The notes under the pieces are model-generated. The model did not search any database, was not told the DNA's origin, and saw only the letters and a list, made by a program, of their open reading frames with translations. From JASLBX01 sp036374175 (GTDB taxonomy: Bacteria > Actinomycetota > Actinomycetes > Jiangellales > Jiangellaceae): a DNA stretch of 59,106 nt. The position numbers and the translations under genes were made by a program. The stretch is from contig DASUUH010000073.1 of assembly GCA_036374175.1 (NCBI GenBank), positions 1 to 59,106 on the forward strand, in the 5' to 3' direction. Within the stretch, counting starts at the first letter, position 1, and every line of letters begins with the position of its first letter. Below are positions 58,976-59,106 of the stretch, in pieces.

Positions 58976-59106
58976 ATGTTCACCAACGGCGACGAGCTGC
59001 TGAAGTTCGTCAAGGACGAGGGCGTCGAGTTCATCGACGTCCGATTCTGTGACCTTCCGGGCATCATGCAGCACTTCACCGTTCCGGCAGGGACGTTCAC
59101 TGCTGA
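58976..59106 (+). CDS. glnA: Glutamine synthetase type I, partial (5' end only)
   Basis: Only the first 43 codons are present before the window ends. The sequence MFTNGDELLKFVKDEGVEFIDVR and FCDLPGIMQHFTVPA is the N-terminal beta-Grasp opening of type I GlnA. TAGGAGG lies 5 bases before the ATG. It condenses ammonia and glutamate to glutamine and, with GltBD, completes the GS-GOGAT route. The two GlnR boxes upstream point to nitrogen-dependent control. Confidence 0.93.
   Translation, partial: MFTNGDELLKFVKDEGVEFIDVRFCDLPGIMQHFTVPAGTFTA

Overview
The window is high-GC bacterial chromosome, densely packed with short or overlapping gene junctions. Its gene set points to an actinobacterium: PspA with PspAA/PspAB, an ANTAR regulator, a PolA whose proofreading domain looks inactive, HGxxPAAW and Trp-associated membrane proteins, DUF3043, DUF4191, and GlnR-type boxes. 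Several genes appear to have leaderless starts. The genus cannot be fixed from this sequence alone. Nearly everything is chromosomal core. There is no prophage, insertion sequence or CRISPR array. Both ends are cut inside genes: a YhgE/Pip-like repeat protein at the left and glnA at the right.

Layout. 1-5.8 kb: envelope genes (repeat protein with a membrane partner, a flippase-like protein, a secreted lytic transglycosylase). 6-9.1 kb: polA and a divergent hotdog thioesterase. 9.3-15 kb: livH-livM-livG-livF facing livK across a perfect hairpin terminator. 15-17.8 kb: a second binding-protein lipoprotein, a PdtaR-type ANTAR regulator, a LAGLIDADG-like protein with an HTH, and a compact tRNA with anticodon CAA. 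17.9-19.1 kb: a VOC-ArsR-SRPBCC operon behind a palindromic operator. 19.1-26.7 kb: pyk and gltBD. 26.7-36 kb: a VIT-family transporter, then a long leftward run hisI-trpE-membrane protein-HGxxPAAW-winged helix-trpC-trpB-trpA-DsbA-lgt. 36-42.8 kb: an asymmetric heterodimeric ABC exporter, then pspA-pspAA-htpX-pspAB. 43-49 kb: DUF3043, GNAT, a degenerate CobT-like protein, gcvT, pepA, ddaH. 49-59 kb: lpdA, a two-lipoyl-domain E2, a TIGR01777 epimerase, a probable pseudokinase, lipB-lipA-map, DUF4191, RDD and glnA.

How the genes fit together. lpdA and the E2 gene build 2-oxoacid dehydrogenase complexes; lipB and lipA make the lipoyl groups they need, and gcvT belongs to the related lipoyl-dependent glycine cleavage system. 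gltBD and glnA form the GS-GOGAT nitrogen pathway, and both carry GTnAC-n6-GAAAC boxes upstream, so shared GlnR control is likely. lgt, the lipoproteins, the transglycosylase, Psp/HtpX and the exporter are envelope functions.

The most unusual items are the class-I-shaped tRNA with a leucine CAA anticodon beside the LAGLIDADG/HTH gene, a receiver-less winged-helix protein inside the trp run, an HRD-to-HGE pseudokinase, a CobT-like protein lacking its catalytic motifs, a LivH permease with a signal peptide and an extracellular domain fused in front, and nested GATC-bearing intergenic palindromes.
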